From positions 728,470 to 792,469 of the forward strand of contig CP054187.1 of the NCBI GenBank assembly GCA_015200345.1: 64,000 nucleotides of DNA, written 5' to 3'. Of this stretch, positions 44,308 through 53,133 are shown piece by piece. The DNA comes from Planctomycetia bacterium (GTDB lineage: Bacteria; Planctomycetota; Phycisphaerae; UBA1845; UTPLA1). Every line of letters begins with the position of its first letter. Positions within the stretch are counted from its first letter, which is position 1. Position numbers and translations under genes: made by a program. The notes beneath the pieces were generated by a model that was given only the letters and a program-made list of their open reading frames with translations, searched no databases and was not told the DNA's origin.

Positions 44308-44820
44308 TCAATTCTTCGCGTCGTCGATCACGCGACTGGATACCACGCGCGGCGCAGCCGTCGAATCCATCTCCCGACGGCCCGAACTGCTTACCCAGGT
44401 CTGTGAAACCACTTCCTCGTCGCCTGCGCGAACCGTGTGAATCGTAACTTGACCAACGACCATGCGCCGAGTGAAATACCGCCGCAACGCGCCGCGAAAC
44501 AGCCGACGCGTCAGGGGTATCAGCAGAAAAACACCGAGCAGGTCTGTCAAAAATCCCGGGGTCACCAGCAACGCCGCCGCCAACAAGATCAGCGCCCCAT
44601 CGGCCAACTCGTCACCCGGCATCCGGCCACTTGCCAGTTCACCCTGAATCCGCGCCAGCGTTCGCAACCCCTGCCAACGGGCCAAGGTCGCCCCCACAAG
44701 CCCCGTGAGGATCACCACCCCTACGGTCAACCAGAAACCAAGCACGCCACCTATCCGGAGCAGCAATATCAGGTCCGCCAGCGGCAACCCGATGAACAGA
44801 ATTAATAACCAACCCAGCAA
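44308..44820 (-). CDS. fxsA: FxsA-family membrane protein
   Basis: Cytoplasmic-membrane protein of the FxsA family, about 170 residues. The core is typical: LLILFIGLPLADLILLLRIG, LTVGVVILTGLVGATLARWQ with the QG pair, then DGALILLAAALLVTPGFLTD and LLGVFLLIPLTRRLFRGALR. This gives four short membrane segments, with the conserved PGF(L/F)TD turn between the last two. A variable polar tail follows. E. coli FxsA affects phage T7 exclusion; its molecular role is unknown. A TTG at 44838 starts the longest frame, but a TTG at 44820 lies four bases after GGGAGGAG and sits right before the first helix, so it is preferred. Confidence 0.85.
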   Translation of the reverse strand: MLGWLLILFIGLPLADLILLLRIGGVLGFWLTVGVVILTGLVGATLARWQGLRTLARIQGELASGRMPGDELADGALILLAAALLVTPGFLTDLLGVFLLIPLTRRLFRGALRRYFTRRMVVGQVTIHTVRAGDEEVVSQTWVSSSGRREMDSTAAPRVVSSRVIDDAKN

Positions 44821-44849
44821 GTCACTCCTCCCAGCCAATGAATAATCGC

Positions 44850-44873
44850 AACATTATGTTATAAATAACGTTA
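44850..44873. promoter_or_regulatory. AT-rich island of three overlapping palindromes in the fxsA/bamA divergent region
   Basis: Within the 346 bases between fxsA (-) and bamA (+), bases 44850-44873 contain AACAT-T-ATGTT (44850-44860), GTTAT-AA-ATAAC (44858-44869) and TAACGTTA (44866-44873), each overlapping the next. The surroundings are GC-rich. The island is the likely -10 region of one or both promoters and could be an operator. The rest of the gap (44880-45166) shows nothing else I recognise; an open frame upstream of the bamA ATG is Arg/Pro-rich and judged non-coding. Confidence 0.35.
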
Positions 44874-45166
44874 CACACTATCCGCCTCGCTTGCCGCTTC
44901 ACGATCTGTGATCGGCAGCCGTGCCGGACCGCTGGAGGCTAGGTCCAACCGGCCGAGCAGGCAACCCCATTTCGCCGTCTGGCCCGTTTTGTGGCGTTCT
45001 CCCGCACGCGGATCGGCCAAGCTCGCCGACAATACTGGTACGTCACGACGACCCGTCCGGCAACATTGAAATCACCCGCAGGTTGTTTGATGCACACCAT
45101 CCGGCGGTTATATTTCGGCCACGCGGCGCAGGCTCTGTCGACGCCGCACCTTGCACAAGGGGCAGG

Positions 45167-47548
45167 ATGACGCGCCAGACACGGATGTTCAGCCAAATCC
45201 CTCCTCGCCGGGCCGTCGCTGTTTTGACGCTCGGGTTGTTCGCCCTTGTTTCCATGATGGGCCTCCTGCAAATCGGACCGCAACCATCGCCGGAGACGAT
45301 CCGCGCCGAGGGTCGCATCATCGATCGCGTCGAGTTTCAGGGACTTCGTACCGTCGACGAAGCCTACCTGCAAACCGTCATTCGCATTCAACCGGGCACG
45401 CCGTGGCGGCGCGAGGAAATCACCGCGGCCGTCGCGCGCCTCGCCGAGACTGGCAAGTTTGAAGGCAGCCCATACGCCGAGGCGCGCGAGGAAGACGGAA
45501 AGCTTGTCTGCGTGTTCGTCGTGCAGGAACGACCTTTCGTGACGGAAGTCACGATTCTGGGCAACGAAAAATTCAAGACCGACGAATTGATGAAGGACAT
45601 CGATCTGTCCGTCGGCTCGCCGATCAGCGAGTTTCTGTTGAATCAGGCCAGGCAGGCCATCGAGCGCAAGTACCGCGAGGCGGGGTATTACCACGTGGCC
45701 GTCGAGGTGGATGAGGCGGCCTTGCGCGACGAACAGCGCGTGATCATTCGCATCGCCGAGGGGCCGCGCGTCAAAGTGCGGAAGATACTTTTCGAGGGCA
45801 ACGCCAGCTTCACTCCACGCCGCCTTCGCGAGCAGATTGAAACCACGACGTACATCTGGCTGCTGCGCACCGGCGCGTTTGACGATGAGACGGCCCAGCG
45901 CGACGCCGCCGCACTGAAAAAGTTCTACGTCGACCGCGGATACTTGAACGCCCAGGTCGGGTATCGCATCGATCTGGCGCCGAATCAGAGTGATCTGACC
46001 GTCATCTTTCAAATCGATGAAGGACAGCAGCACCTGATCAAGTCGATCGAATACGTCGGCAACCATGTGTACGACAACGATCGCGTCGCCTCTATCATGT
46101 CACGCACGAACGTCGGCAGGCCGATCGACGCCGACGTTCTGAAGGAAGATCGAGAGAAACTCGTCGCCGCCTACGGGCAGGAAGGCTACATCTACGCCGA
46201 GGTGACGACGACGCACGTCTTCGATGAGGAGGACGGCTACGTCAACCTCACGATCGACGTGAAAGAGCGCGAGCAATACCGTTTCGGCCGAATCGAGATC
46301 CGCGGCAACCGCAACACGAAGGACAAAGTCATCCGCCGCGAGCTGCGATTCTTCCCCGAAGAGTTCTACAACACGACCGCCACGAAGGAGGCGGAAAATC
46401 GCCTCGTCGAATCGCGTCTCTTCAGCGAGGCGACGATCACGCCGCAGGGCGAGTTGCCCGGCGTGCGCGACGCACTCGTTGAAGTCGCCGAGGCCCAGAC
46501 GACGACCGTGCTCTTCGGCGTCGGCGTCACCAGCAACAACGGCTTGGTCGGCTCGGTCACGATTGAGAACCGCAACTTCGACCTCTTCGACTGGCCGCGC
46601 ACCGCGGGGCAGCTCTTCCGCGGACGGGCGTTCAAAGGCGCCGGGCAGACGCTTCGCCTGCAACTTGAGCCGGGCACCGAAGTCAGCCGCGGACGCATCG
46701 ATTTCCGCGAACCCTATCTGCTCGACCAGGAAATCGGCCTGGGACTGGGCGCCTACGTCTTCGAGCGCGGCCGCGAGGAGTTCGACGAGGAACGTCTGGG
46801 GTTCTACACCAGCCTGGATCGTCGCTTCCGCGAGGGCATCCTGAAAGGCTGGGCGGCCGAGACTGCGTTCCGGTTCGAGTACATTGACATCAGCAGCATC
46901 GACTGGCTGGCGGCCGACGAGATCAAGGACGACGCCGGTGACAGTTGGCTGACCTCGATCAAGCCGAGCCTCGTGCGCGACACGACCGATAGTGCCTGGC
47001 TGCCGTCACGCGGCTATCGCTTCAAGACATCCTACGAACAGGCGGGCGCGATGGGCGGCGACTACAGCTTCGGCAAGCTCATGGTCGAACACGACCACTA
47101 CTTCACGCTGCACAAGGACACGTTTGACCGCAAGCACATTCTGCATCTCGGCGCGACCGGCGGGCAGATCTTCGGCGATGCGCCGGTCTTCGAGCGGTTC
47201 TACGGCGGCGGCATCGGCTCGATCCGCGGCTTTGAGTTCCGAGGCATCAGCCCGCGCGCAGGTCTGCGAGATGACCGCATCGGTGGTGATTTCATGTTTG
47301 TCACGACGGCCGAATATTCGTTCCCCATCATGGGCAAGGTACTGCGCGGCGTGGCCTTTACCGACATGGGCACGGTCGAGGACGATTTCGGCATCTCGGA
47401 TTGGCGGGCCAGCGTGGGCATCGGCGCCCGGCTGTACATCAAGTACTTCGGGCCGATCCCGCTGGCGTTCGATCTCGCCTTCCCCGTCTCCAAGAACAGC
47501 GACGACGACACGCAGGTCTTCAGCTTCTCGTTCGGCACGACGTTCTAG
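45167..47548 (+). CDS. bamA: Outer-membrane protein assembly factor BamA
   Basis: Outer-membrane Omp85 protein that inserts beta-barrel proteins, showing that the cell is diderm. The 793-residue chain starts with a signal/anchor (AVAVLTLGLFALVSMMGLL, 15-33). POTRA repeats run from about 50 to 400 (IIDRVEFQGLRTVDEAYLQT, FVTEVTILGNEKFKTDELM, KVRKILFEGNASFTPRRLRE, LIKSIEYVGNHVYDND, YRFGRIEIRGNRNTKDKVI), so five are visible. The barrel follows, with the diagnostic loop FYGGGIGSIRGFEFRG near 680 (VRGF/Y-type motif), ending in FSFSFGTTF with the C-terminal Phe. The ATG at 45167 has GGGGCAGG just before it. The stop shares CTAG with the opposite-strand amidohydrolase. Confidence 0.95.
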   Translation: MTRQTRMFSQIPPRRAVAVLTLGLFALVSMMGLLQIGPQPSPETIRAEGRIIDRVEFQGLRTVDEAYLQTVIRIQPGTPWRREEITAAVARLAETGKFEGSPYAEAREEDGKLVCVFVVQERPFVTEVTILGNEKFKTDELMKDIDLSVGSPISEFLLNQARQAIERKYREAGYYHVAVEVDEAALRDEQRVIIRIAEGPRVKVRKILFEGNASFTPRRLREQIETTTYIWLLRTGAFDDETAQRDAAALKKFYVDRGYLNAQVGYRIDLAPNQSDLTVIFQIDEGQQHLIKSIEYVGNHVYDNDRVASIMSRTNVGRPIDADVLKEDREKLVAAYGQEGYIYAEVTTTHVFDEEDGYVNLTIDVKEREQYRFGRIEIRGNRNTKDKVIRRELRFFPEEFYNTTATKEAENRLVESRLFSEATITPQGELPGVRDALVEVAEAQTTTVLFGVGVTSNNGLVGSVTIENRNFDLFDWPRTAGQLFRGRAFKGAGQTLRLQLEPGTEVSRGRIDFREPYLLDQEIGLGLGAYVFERGREEFDEERLGFYTSLDRRFREGILKGWAAETAFRFEYIDISSIDWLAADEIKDDAGDSWLTSIKPSLVRDTTDSAWLPSRGYRFKTSYEQAGAMGGDYSFGKLMVEHDHYFTLHKDTFDRKHILHLGATGGQIFGDAPVFERFYGGGIGSIRGFEFRGISPRAGLRDDRIGGDFMFVTTAEYSFPIMGKVLRGVAFTDMGTVEDDFGISDWRASVGIGARLYIKYFGPIPLAFDLAFPVSKNSDDDTQVFSFSFGTTF

Positions 47549-48621
47549 CCGATGCGGAGAATATCCGCCGCGCGGGTGAACACGGCCTCGTCAAAGCCCA
47601 GCGCGCGTTTCAATTGCAGGTCCTGCTCAATCCACGACGGCATGCGCCGAATCTCTCCCAGCCGCCGGCTGCTCACCATCCGCGCGAAAGGCCAGCGCAT
47701 GACGGGAATCGGGAAATCGCTCCCCCACACCAGCTTCGCATGCAATTCGCGCCGCCGTGCGAATCGTCGCAGCCAGCTTGTTCGCCCGAAGGCCGCCAGC
47801 GCCGAGATATCCGCGTAGATCGGCGCGTCCCGGAATTCTCCGAGCAGCGCCTCCACGAACGCATCGCAAGCCCGGCGGCTGTGCCAGCGGAAGGACGGCG
47901 TGGCGACGTGCGCGACAATCGTCGTCGGCATGCGTCCCTCGGCTCGCAGATCGCGCAGCACGCCGAGCATCGGCAGCGCGCTTTCAAACTCCATGTGCTG
48001 GCGCGACAGCGACATCTCGCCACCGTAGTGAATCAGCATGGCGACCTTCAGCTCCGCCGCGCGGCGTAGAAACGCGATGGTTCGCTCGTCGGTCGCCGAC
48101 ATGTTCTGGTGAATCGGCAGCCATTTCACCAGCACCGTCCCGGCGCGAACGACCTCCTCCAGCGCCGCCAGCGCCCCGGGCCGATAGGGATGTATCGACG
48201 CACCAAAGAGGTACCGATCCGGCCGCGCCGCGCACATCGCCCGAACCAGCGAGTTGGACACATACAGGTCGCTGCCGTACTGCACACCCTTGTCGACCGG
48301 GCCGATCGCGCGGCCGGAGTCGTTGCGATACTCATCGAACGCAAGCAGAACAAGCCGATCGACGCCCGTCGCCTTCGAGAAGTGCTCTTGGTAGATCGCC
48401 TCGATTCGCGCGTCCAGCTCCGGACCGATCTGGAGGCGCGGGTCGATCTTCAACATGCGCTTCACGAAGAACCATGCGATGCGCTGAAGCAACCGGGGGG
48501 AGAAATAGCTGTCGTAGCCGGGGTGCGCCGCGGCGCCGTTCGATTCAAAATCGAAATGGGCGATGGCCGGATCGACGCGCCGAGCGCTGTAGCCGACATG
48601 ACAATGGACGTCAATCACCAT
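47545..48621 (-). CDS. Amidohydrolase-2 family metal-dependent hydrolase
   Basis: TIM-barrel metal hydrolase of 358 residues, probably cytoplasmic. The N-terminal metal site is VIDVHCHVG (His6, His8), the middle ligands are the His in KVAMLIHYGGEMSL near 195 and TTIVAHVATPSFRWH near 235, and the final Asp is in LVWGSDFPIPVMRWPFA near 300. These are the ligands of the amidohydrolase-2 (ACMSD/uronate-isomerase-like) group, whose members decarboxylate or hydrolyse aromatic and carboxylate compounds. The substrate is unknown. The stop codon TAG is read from the same CTAG that ends bamA. The divergent neighbour at 48682 starts 60 bases from its ATG, so the two may share a control region. Confidence 0.83.
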   Translation of the reverse strand: MVIDVHCHVGYSARRVDPAIAHFDFESNGAAAHPGYDSYFSPRLLQRIAWFFVKRMLKIDPRLQIGPELDARIEAIYQEHFSKATGVDRLVLLAFDEYRNDSGRAIGPVDKGVQYGSDLYVSNSLVRAMCAARPDRYLFGASIHPYRPGALAALEEVVRAGTVLVKWLPIHQNMSATDERTIAFLRRAAELKVAMLIHYGGEMSLSRQHMEFESALPMLGVLRDLRAEGRMPTTIVAHVATPSFRWHSRRACDAFVEALLGEFRDAPIYADISALAAFGRTSWLRRFARRRELHAKLVWGSDFPIPVMRWPFARMVSSRRLGEIRRMPSWIEQDLQLKRALGFDEAVFTRAADILRIG

Positions 48622-48681
48622 GAGCGACCCGTTGGACCGGCGGACTTTACGCAGGGCCGCCGGCGACTATAACACGGGTGC

Positions 48682-50133
48682 ATGACGCGTAAAGACTGCG
48701 ACGTCCTGATCATCGGCTCCGGGTTCGGTGGCAGCGTCTGCGCACTGCGAGCCGCGGAAGCGGGCTTGCGCGTGATCGTCCTGGAGCGCGGACCGCGTAT
48801 CACCCCGGAGTTTCTCTCGGACGTTCAGACGGGGCGCAGGCAACCACTTCGCGGTGCGGGCAGCTACGGCCCGTTTGACGTGCAGCGTCCGGCCGGCCTG
48901 ACCGCCGTGATGGGAAGCTGCGTCGGCGGCGGGTCGCACGTTTATACATCTGTAACGGTTCGCGCCCGCTCCGAGGCTTTCACCGAAGACTGGCCCACGT
49001 CGGTCTCATCGAACATGCTCGCGCGCCATTACGAACGCGCTGAAGCAATCATCGCGCCAAGTCCCATCCCGATTGATCTGCCGCGAACCGTCACGCTCGA
49101 ATCCGCGGCCACCGCGATGCATCAACGCGTGGAGCGCCTCCCGCTGGCCGTGGATTGGCCGGCCGACCCGGCGTCCTTGCGCATCCCTCCGCCGTTTGAG
49201 AGCGTGCGTGTCGAAATCGCGGCGTGGCTTCGCGGCGGGCATGGCGTGCGCCGACGATCCCTGGATCGCACATACCTCGGCAGGGCTGAACTGCGCGGCG
49301 CGGACGTTCGCCCGCTGCACGAGGCCACGGTCATCGAACCTCACCGCGGGGGTTTCGCCGTGCATGGCCACCGCCTGGCTGCCGGACCGGAGGAGCGCTT
49401 TGCCATTCGCGCGGAGCGCGTGATCCTCGCGGCCGGAGCGCTGAACACCGTGCGGCTATTGTTGTCCTGCCGTGAGGTTCATCGAACGCTGCCGGCGATC
49501 GGCCCGGCACTTGGTGATCATTTTTATACAAATGGCGACGATGGCGCCGTGCTGCTGGGCGGACGCGTCCCCGCCGAGCGCGACGCCGGACCGCTCGTCA
49601 CCGCCTGGCTGGACGGCTGGGAGCGTGACAAACGAATGCTGATGGACATCGGCCTGCTGCCGCCGCTCCCGTGGCTGGCGGCACGAGCGCTTCGCGCGTT
49701 CGCGAACAGCCCGTCACTCGACGCTACCGGTCGCAACACGTGGATCATCGGAGCAATGGGACTGGATCGCACGCCGCTGCGTCTGGCCCTGCGAAACAAG
49801 CGGTTGGTCTGCGACCGCCCCGCGACGCCGTCCTTGTTTGCTCGCCGCACACGCGATCGGCTGCAATCCCTCGCCGTTGCGCTGGGCGCGTCGCTGGTGC
49901 TGCCTCCCTCGGCCATTGCTTCGCCCGGCGCGATCACCGTCCACGCCATGGGGGGCGCGCGCATGGCCGACGACCCCGCAAGGGGTGTCACCGACGGCCT
50001 GGGGCGTGTCCACACCTATCCCGGCCTGTACGTTGCAGACGCTAGTCTGTTTAGTGGCCCCATCGGCGTAGCCCCATCGCTCACCGTCTCGGCGCTGGCC
50101 GAACACATCATGGAGCACTTGCTTCAAGCATGA
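48682..50133 (+). CDS. GMC-family FAD-dependent oxidoreductase (cholesterol-oxidase-like)
   Basis: Flavoprotein of 483 residues. The FAD motif is VLIIGSGFGGSVCALRAAEA (8-27), then VIVLERGPRI. MGSCVGGGSHVYTSVTVR near 75 corresponds to the GMC signature, FAIRAERVILAAGALNTVRL near 240 to the second FAD-contact strand. The C-terminus has GAITVHAMGGARMADDPARG (His in place) and GLYVADASLFSGPIGVAPSL. The general base His is present, but the later Asn/His partner appears as Gly-x-Ala. It could oxidise a sterol-like or long-chain alcohol; the substrate cannot be told. It overlaps the next gene by ATGA. No signal peptide is visible. Confidence 0.82.
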   Translation: MTRKDCDVLIIGSGFGGSVCALRAAEAGLRVIVLERGPRITPEFLSDVQTGRRQPLRGAGSYGPFDVQRPAGLTAVMGSCVGGGSHVYTSVTVRARSEAFTEDWPTSVSSNMLARHYERAEAIIAPSPIPIDLPRTVTLESAATAMHQRVERLPLAVDWPADPASLRIPPPFESVRVEIAAWLRGGHGVRRRSLDRTYLGRAELRGADVRPLHEATVIEPHRGGFAVHGHRLAAGPEERFAIRAERVILAAGALNTVRLLLSCREVHRTLPAIGPALGDHFYTNGDDGAVLLGGRVPAERDAGPLVTAWLDGWERDKRMLMDIGLLPPLPWLAARALRAFANSPSLDATGRNTWIIGAMGLDRTPLRLALRNKRLVCDRPATPSLFARRTRDRLQSLAVALGASLVLPPSAIASPGAITVHAMGGARMADDPARGVTDGLGRVHTYPGLYVADASLFSGPIGVAPSLTVSALAEHIMEHLLQA

Positions 50134-51266
50134 CCGCGCCGGACGACCATTTCGATTACCCGCTCTTTCAAGCATTTCCATCGCTGTTGCACGCGCTGCC
50201 TCGCGTGGCACTGGGTTCCTGGCCGACGCCCGTCACCGCATTGCCGCACTTTGCCCACTCCCACGGCCTGACCACGCTGCACGTCAAGCGTGAGGACCAG
50301 AGCCACGCGCTATGCGGCGGTAACAAGGTGCGAGGACTTGAACTGCTCCTGGCTGATGCAATAGCTCGCGGAGCAAAGACGCTCGTCACCATGGGCGCAA
50401 CCGGCAGCCACCACGTCTGCCGCACCGCCTGGCACGCGGCTAAGCTCGGTCTTCGCACCGTGGCGCTGCTCGTGCCGCAACCGAGCGCCGAGTACGCCCG
50501 GCGCAATCTGCTGTGCGCTGTGAAAGTCGGCGCGGAGTTGTTTCCCGTTTCCTACGTCGCCGTCGCGCCAGCGCTGATTCGCGAGATGCTCCGCCCGCGC
50601 AATTGGCAGGCCTCACACCCCCCCTACTTCATCCCACCAGGCGGTACCAGCCCGCGCTCCTGCATCGGCCACGTCAATGCGATGTTCGAGCTGCGCGATC
50701 AAATCAACGCTGGCATCCTGCCCGAACCGGACTGTCTATTTGCCCCATTGGGCAGCCTCGGCACGGCCGCCGGCTTGCTGCTCGGCGCGCGGCTTGCCGG
50801 GTTTAAGACGCGCGTCGTCGGGGTGGCGGTGTCGTACCGCTGGTACTGCACGGCCGGACGCTGCGTGCGGATGGCGCTGCGCTGCCTGCGGTTCATGCGT
50901 CGATTCGACTCGTCGATTCCCGAAGTCGATCTCGGCGCGGGCGATCTCGATATCGTCCACTCGGCGCTGGGCGAGGGGTACGCGCTATTCACCGAGCGAT
51001 CGATCGCGTTGGCGCGCGCGCTGCACCATCTCGACGGCATCCCGCTGGACGGAACCTACACCGCCAAGGCATTCGCGGGGATGATGGATTACATACTCGC
51101 ACATCGGCTCGCGACGCGACGGCACCTGTTCTGGCAAACGTATCAACCTCTTTCGCCTGCATTGTGCGATCAGACCGCCGTGCTGCGGTTGTCGCCCGCG
51201 CTCCGCCGATTCGTGGAAGACGCTGTGCAGCCGCTGGACGAAATGCTGTACTATCCGCGCGAGTAA
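50130..51266 (+). CDS. PLP-dependent enzyme of the D-cysteine desulfhydrase / ACC deaminase family
   Basis: Fold-type II pyridoxal-phosphate enzyme of 378 residues. The Schiff-base lysine is Lys66 in CGGNKVRGLELLLADA, the exact context of this family. LVTMGATGSHHVCRTAWHAA near 88-107 is the phosphate/substrate loop (Ser-His where ACC deaminases have Ser-Asn). LFAPLGSLGTAAGLLLGARL near 205 is the Gly-rich PLP phosphate cup. Y/G-rich substrate residues appear in GYALFTERS and DGTYTAKAFAGMMDY. It is longer than D-cysteine desulfhydrase (about 330), with an insertion at about 240-265 that is rich in Arg and Cys. It is coupled to the GMC oxidoreductase by ATGA. Substrate unknown. Confidence 0.82.
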   Translation: MTAPDDHFDYPLFQAFPSLLHALPRVALGSWPTPVTALPHFAHSHGLTTLHVKREDQSHALCGGNKVRGLELLLADAIARGAKTLVTMGATGSHHVCRTAWHAAKLGLRTVALLVPQPSAEYARRNLLCAVKVGAELFPVSYVAVAPALIREMLRPRNWQASHPPYFIPPGGTSPRSCIGHVNAMFELRDQINAGILPEPDCLFAPLGSLGTAAGLLLGARLAGFKTRVVGVAVSYRWYCTAGRCVRMALRCLRFMRRFDSSIPEVDLGAGDLDIVHSALGEGYALFTERSIALARALHHLDGIPLDGTYTAKAFAGMMDYILAHRLATRRHLFWQTYQPLSPALCDQTAVLRLSPALRRFVEDAVQPLDEMLYYPRE

Positions 51267-51271
51267 CCGCC

Positions 51272-51589
51272 ATGCCCGACGAATTCATCAGCGAGCCGAT
51301 CACGCCGGACGCGGGAACCTTCGACACCGCCGCGATGGCGACCGGCGCGCCGGGCCTGCCGACCGGCTTCACCTGGCGAGAGGAGCATCACCACATCACC
51401 GAAGTACTCTCCACGTGGAAGGTCAGCGAGGCCGAAGACCACGCACGCGGCGAATTGTATTATCGCAAGCAGTTCTGGAAGGTGCGCACCGACCGCGGGC
51501 TGGTCGCGACGGTCTACGCGGTCCGCAAGGTCAAGCGCGGCGAGTCACCCCGCAAGCGATGGTGGCTGTACACCATTCACCACGATTAG
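51272..51589 (+). CDS. Small conserved-looking hypothetical protein
   Basis: A 105-residue soluble protein that I cannot place. It has an acidic Gly/Pro-rich start (PDEFISEPITPDAG) followed by a compact, aromatic-rich domain: GFTWREEHHHITEVLSTWK, HARGELYYRKQFWKVRTDRG, then a basic end, KRWWLYTIHHD. Four Trp in about 60 residues and alternating strands suggest a small beta barrel. It begins five bases after the stop of the PLP-enzyme gene, so it is part of that operon. The ATG at 51272 is taken over a longer frame whose N-terminus is a shadow of the previous gene. Confidence 0.6.
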   Translation: MPDEFISEPITPDAGTFDTAAMATGAPGLPTGFTWREEHHHITEVLSTWKVSEAEDHARGELYYRKQFWKVRTDRGLVATVYAVRKVKRGESPRKRWWLYTIHHD

Positions 51590-51624
51590 CGTCAGCTTGC
51601 AAATCACGCGGACACGCGAACGCG

Positions 51625-51654
51625 AAAAAAGCCGACGGAATGCCATCCGCCGGC
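51625..51654 (-). terminator. Rho-independent terminator of the minus-strand PEP-CTERM gene
   Basis: Read on the minus strand, GCCGGCGGA (51654-51646), the loop TGGCAT and TCCGTCGGC (51639-51631) form a 9-base stem with one mismatch, followed directly by six T (51630-51625). It lies 74 bases past the stop of the gene that ends at 51728. Confidence 0.75.
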
Positions 51655-51727
51655 ATCGGGGGGAGGTCGTACATCTCAAAGCGCGCACTCGAGTTCCTGG
51701 CGAAATCGAGTATCTCGCAAAATCGCA

Positions 51728-52660
51728 TCATGCGCGGCGCGATCGGCGGCGAAGCAACGCCAGCGCCGGCAGCAGCAGCGCGGCCGTAGCCGGCTCGGGG
51801 ACACGAAATGCCAGATCGACAATCTTCGCGCCGGGACCCGGATTGAGAAACGCGCTGTTGATTTCCGTAAACGTCACCGGGTCGAAAGCGTGGGTCTGGT
51901 TGCTGATGCCGTCGACGACATAGATGTTGCCGTCGAACGGGCTGATCTCGATGCCGTGAACGTTGCCCCAGCCGGTACCGGCGAACTGGCCGATCAAATT
52001 ATACGACGTGTCGTAATGATAAACCTGATTGGTGCCCATGACGGTTACGAGCGGATCGCCGTTCGGCAGGAACTCGATGTCGTTGGTGCGGGCCTGGCCG
52101 CCCGGCTGCGACCACTGGTTGACCAGCGCGCCCGTGATCGCATCGACTTCTTTGACATAGCCGCTCATGAACGAGCAGATGTACAGGTTGCCGTTCGGGC
52201 CGATGCGCATGTCTGCGGGGCCGTCGACCGTGGTCACGACGCGGATGAACGCGCCGGTATTAGCGTCATATTCGCGGACATCATTTGTCGTCCAGCTCGT
52301 GATGTACACACCGCCGGTCGGAGCGTACAGGCCCGCCCATTGCGTACCGACGCCCGGGCCGCCGTTGTAGGTCTTGATGTACGCGCCGGTGACCGCGTCA
52401 TACTCATCGACGCCACCATTGAAGTGACCGACCAGCATGCGATCGCCCGCGGCATTGAGCTTCACGCCGAGCTGACCCATGCCGTTGACGGATGGAGTAA
52501 AAGGCCCGGCATAGTTCCCGGTAACCGGGTCGTATTCACCCACGACGTTGAAAATATCGCTGGAAATGAACAAGCTCGCTGAAATCGGCCCGGCCGAAAC
52601 CGGCGACGCGGCAAGCGCCACAACGCAGACAAAACCCATAAGCGAAACAAAACGAAGCAT
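51728..52660 (-). CDS. PEP-CTERM protein with beta-propeller (NHL/YVTN-like) repeats
   Basis: Secreted 310-residue protein. A signal peptide (FVSLMGFVCVVALAASPVSA, about 4-23) is followed by repeated four-strand blades of the type VGEYDPVTGNYAGPF, VDEYDAVTGAYIKTY, VREYDANTGAFIRVV and VKEVDAITGALVNQW, then YHYDTSYNLIGQF and HAFDPVTFTEINSA. These six blades suggest a six- or seven-bladed propeller. The C-terminus is VPEPATAALLLPALALLRRR, a PEP-CTERM signal that an exosortase cleaves in known systems. The ATG at 52660 follows GGGGGAGGAAGTG; a longer frame start at 52711 is rejected. Its own terminator lies at 51625. Ligand unknown. Confidence 0.88.
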   Translation of the reverse strand: MLRFVSLMGFVCVVALAASPVSAGPISASLFISSDIFNVVGEYDPVTGNYAGPFTPSVNGMGQLGVKLNAAGDRMLVGHFNGGVDEYDAVTGAYIKTYNGGPGVGTQWAGLYAPTGGVYITSWTTNDVREYDANTGAFIRVVTTVDGPADMRIGPNGNLYICSFMSGYVKEVDAITGALVNQWSQPGGQARTNDIEFLPNGDPLVTVMGTNQVYHYDTSYNLIGQFAGTGWGNVHGIEISPFDGNIYVVDGISNQTHAFDPVTFTEINSAFLNPGPGAKIVDLAFRVPEPATAALLLPALALLRRRSRRA

Positions 52661-53133
52661 CACTTCCTCCCCCGATGAGCGTCCCATGGGGTTGGACTGG
52701 ACCAGTTTCAACTTTCCCCGGAATTGCCCCCGCCATTACTTTAACCGAAATCGACGTTCGATTCCATCAATCCGGGCCGTGGAGTATTGGTAGCGATTGC
52801 GTTTCGATCCGAGCCCCGACCGTCAGGAAGCGGGTTTTGAGCGTCAGGTGATGCGAACCCGCTTGCCAACGCGCGCGGCTCTGTCCAAACGCTACCAGCA
52901 CCGGCCGTGGTCTGCCGCGATTCGCCACTCACGAACAAACTACTTATCAACGCACTAGCGCCCGGCTCGGCACCCTGCCTGCATCGCCTTATAATCCTCT
53001 GCGGCGGGCCGGACCCCTGCCCATCGAGTGAGACGGCCTCCGTCGGGCAACCGGCTGCCGCAAAACTCAAAAACCGCGGCGGGCCGGCCGAAGTGCGGCC
53101 ACTCGAGCCGCATCTGGAAGGAAAGGGCAAGCG
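52661..53133. other. Intergenic region with a long-looped inverted repeat
   Basis: The 473 bases between the divergent propeller gene and the hibernation-factor gene hold no credible ORF. Arms AAGCGGGTT (52828-52836) and AACCCGCTT (52856-52864) form a perfect 9-base inverted repeat with a 19-base loop. The short word CGTCAGG occurs both before it (52821-52827) and inside the loop (52842-52848). It looks like a dispersed intergenic repeat. The promoter of the downstream gene must lie here but was not identified. Confidence 0.4.
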
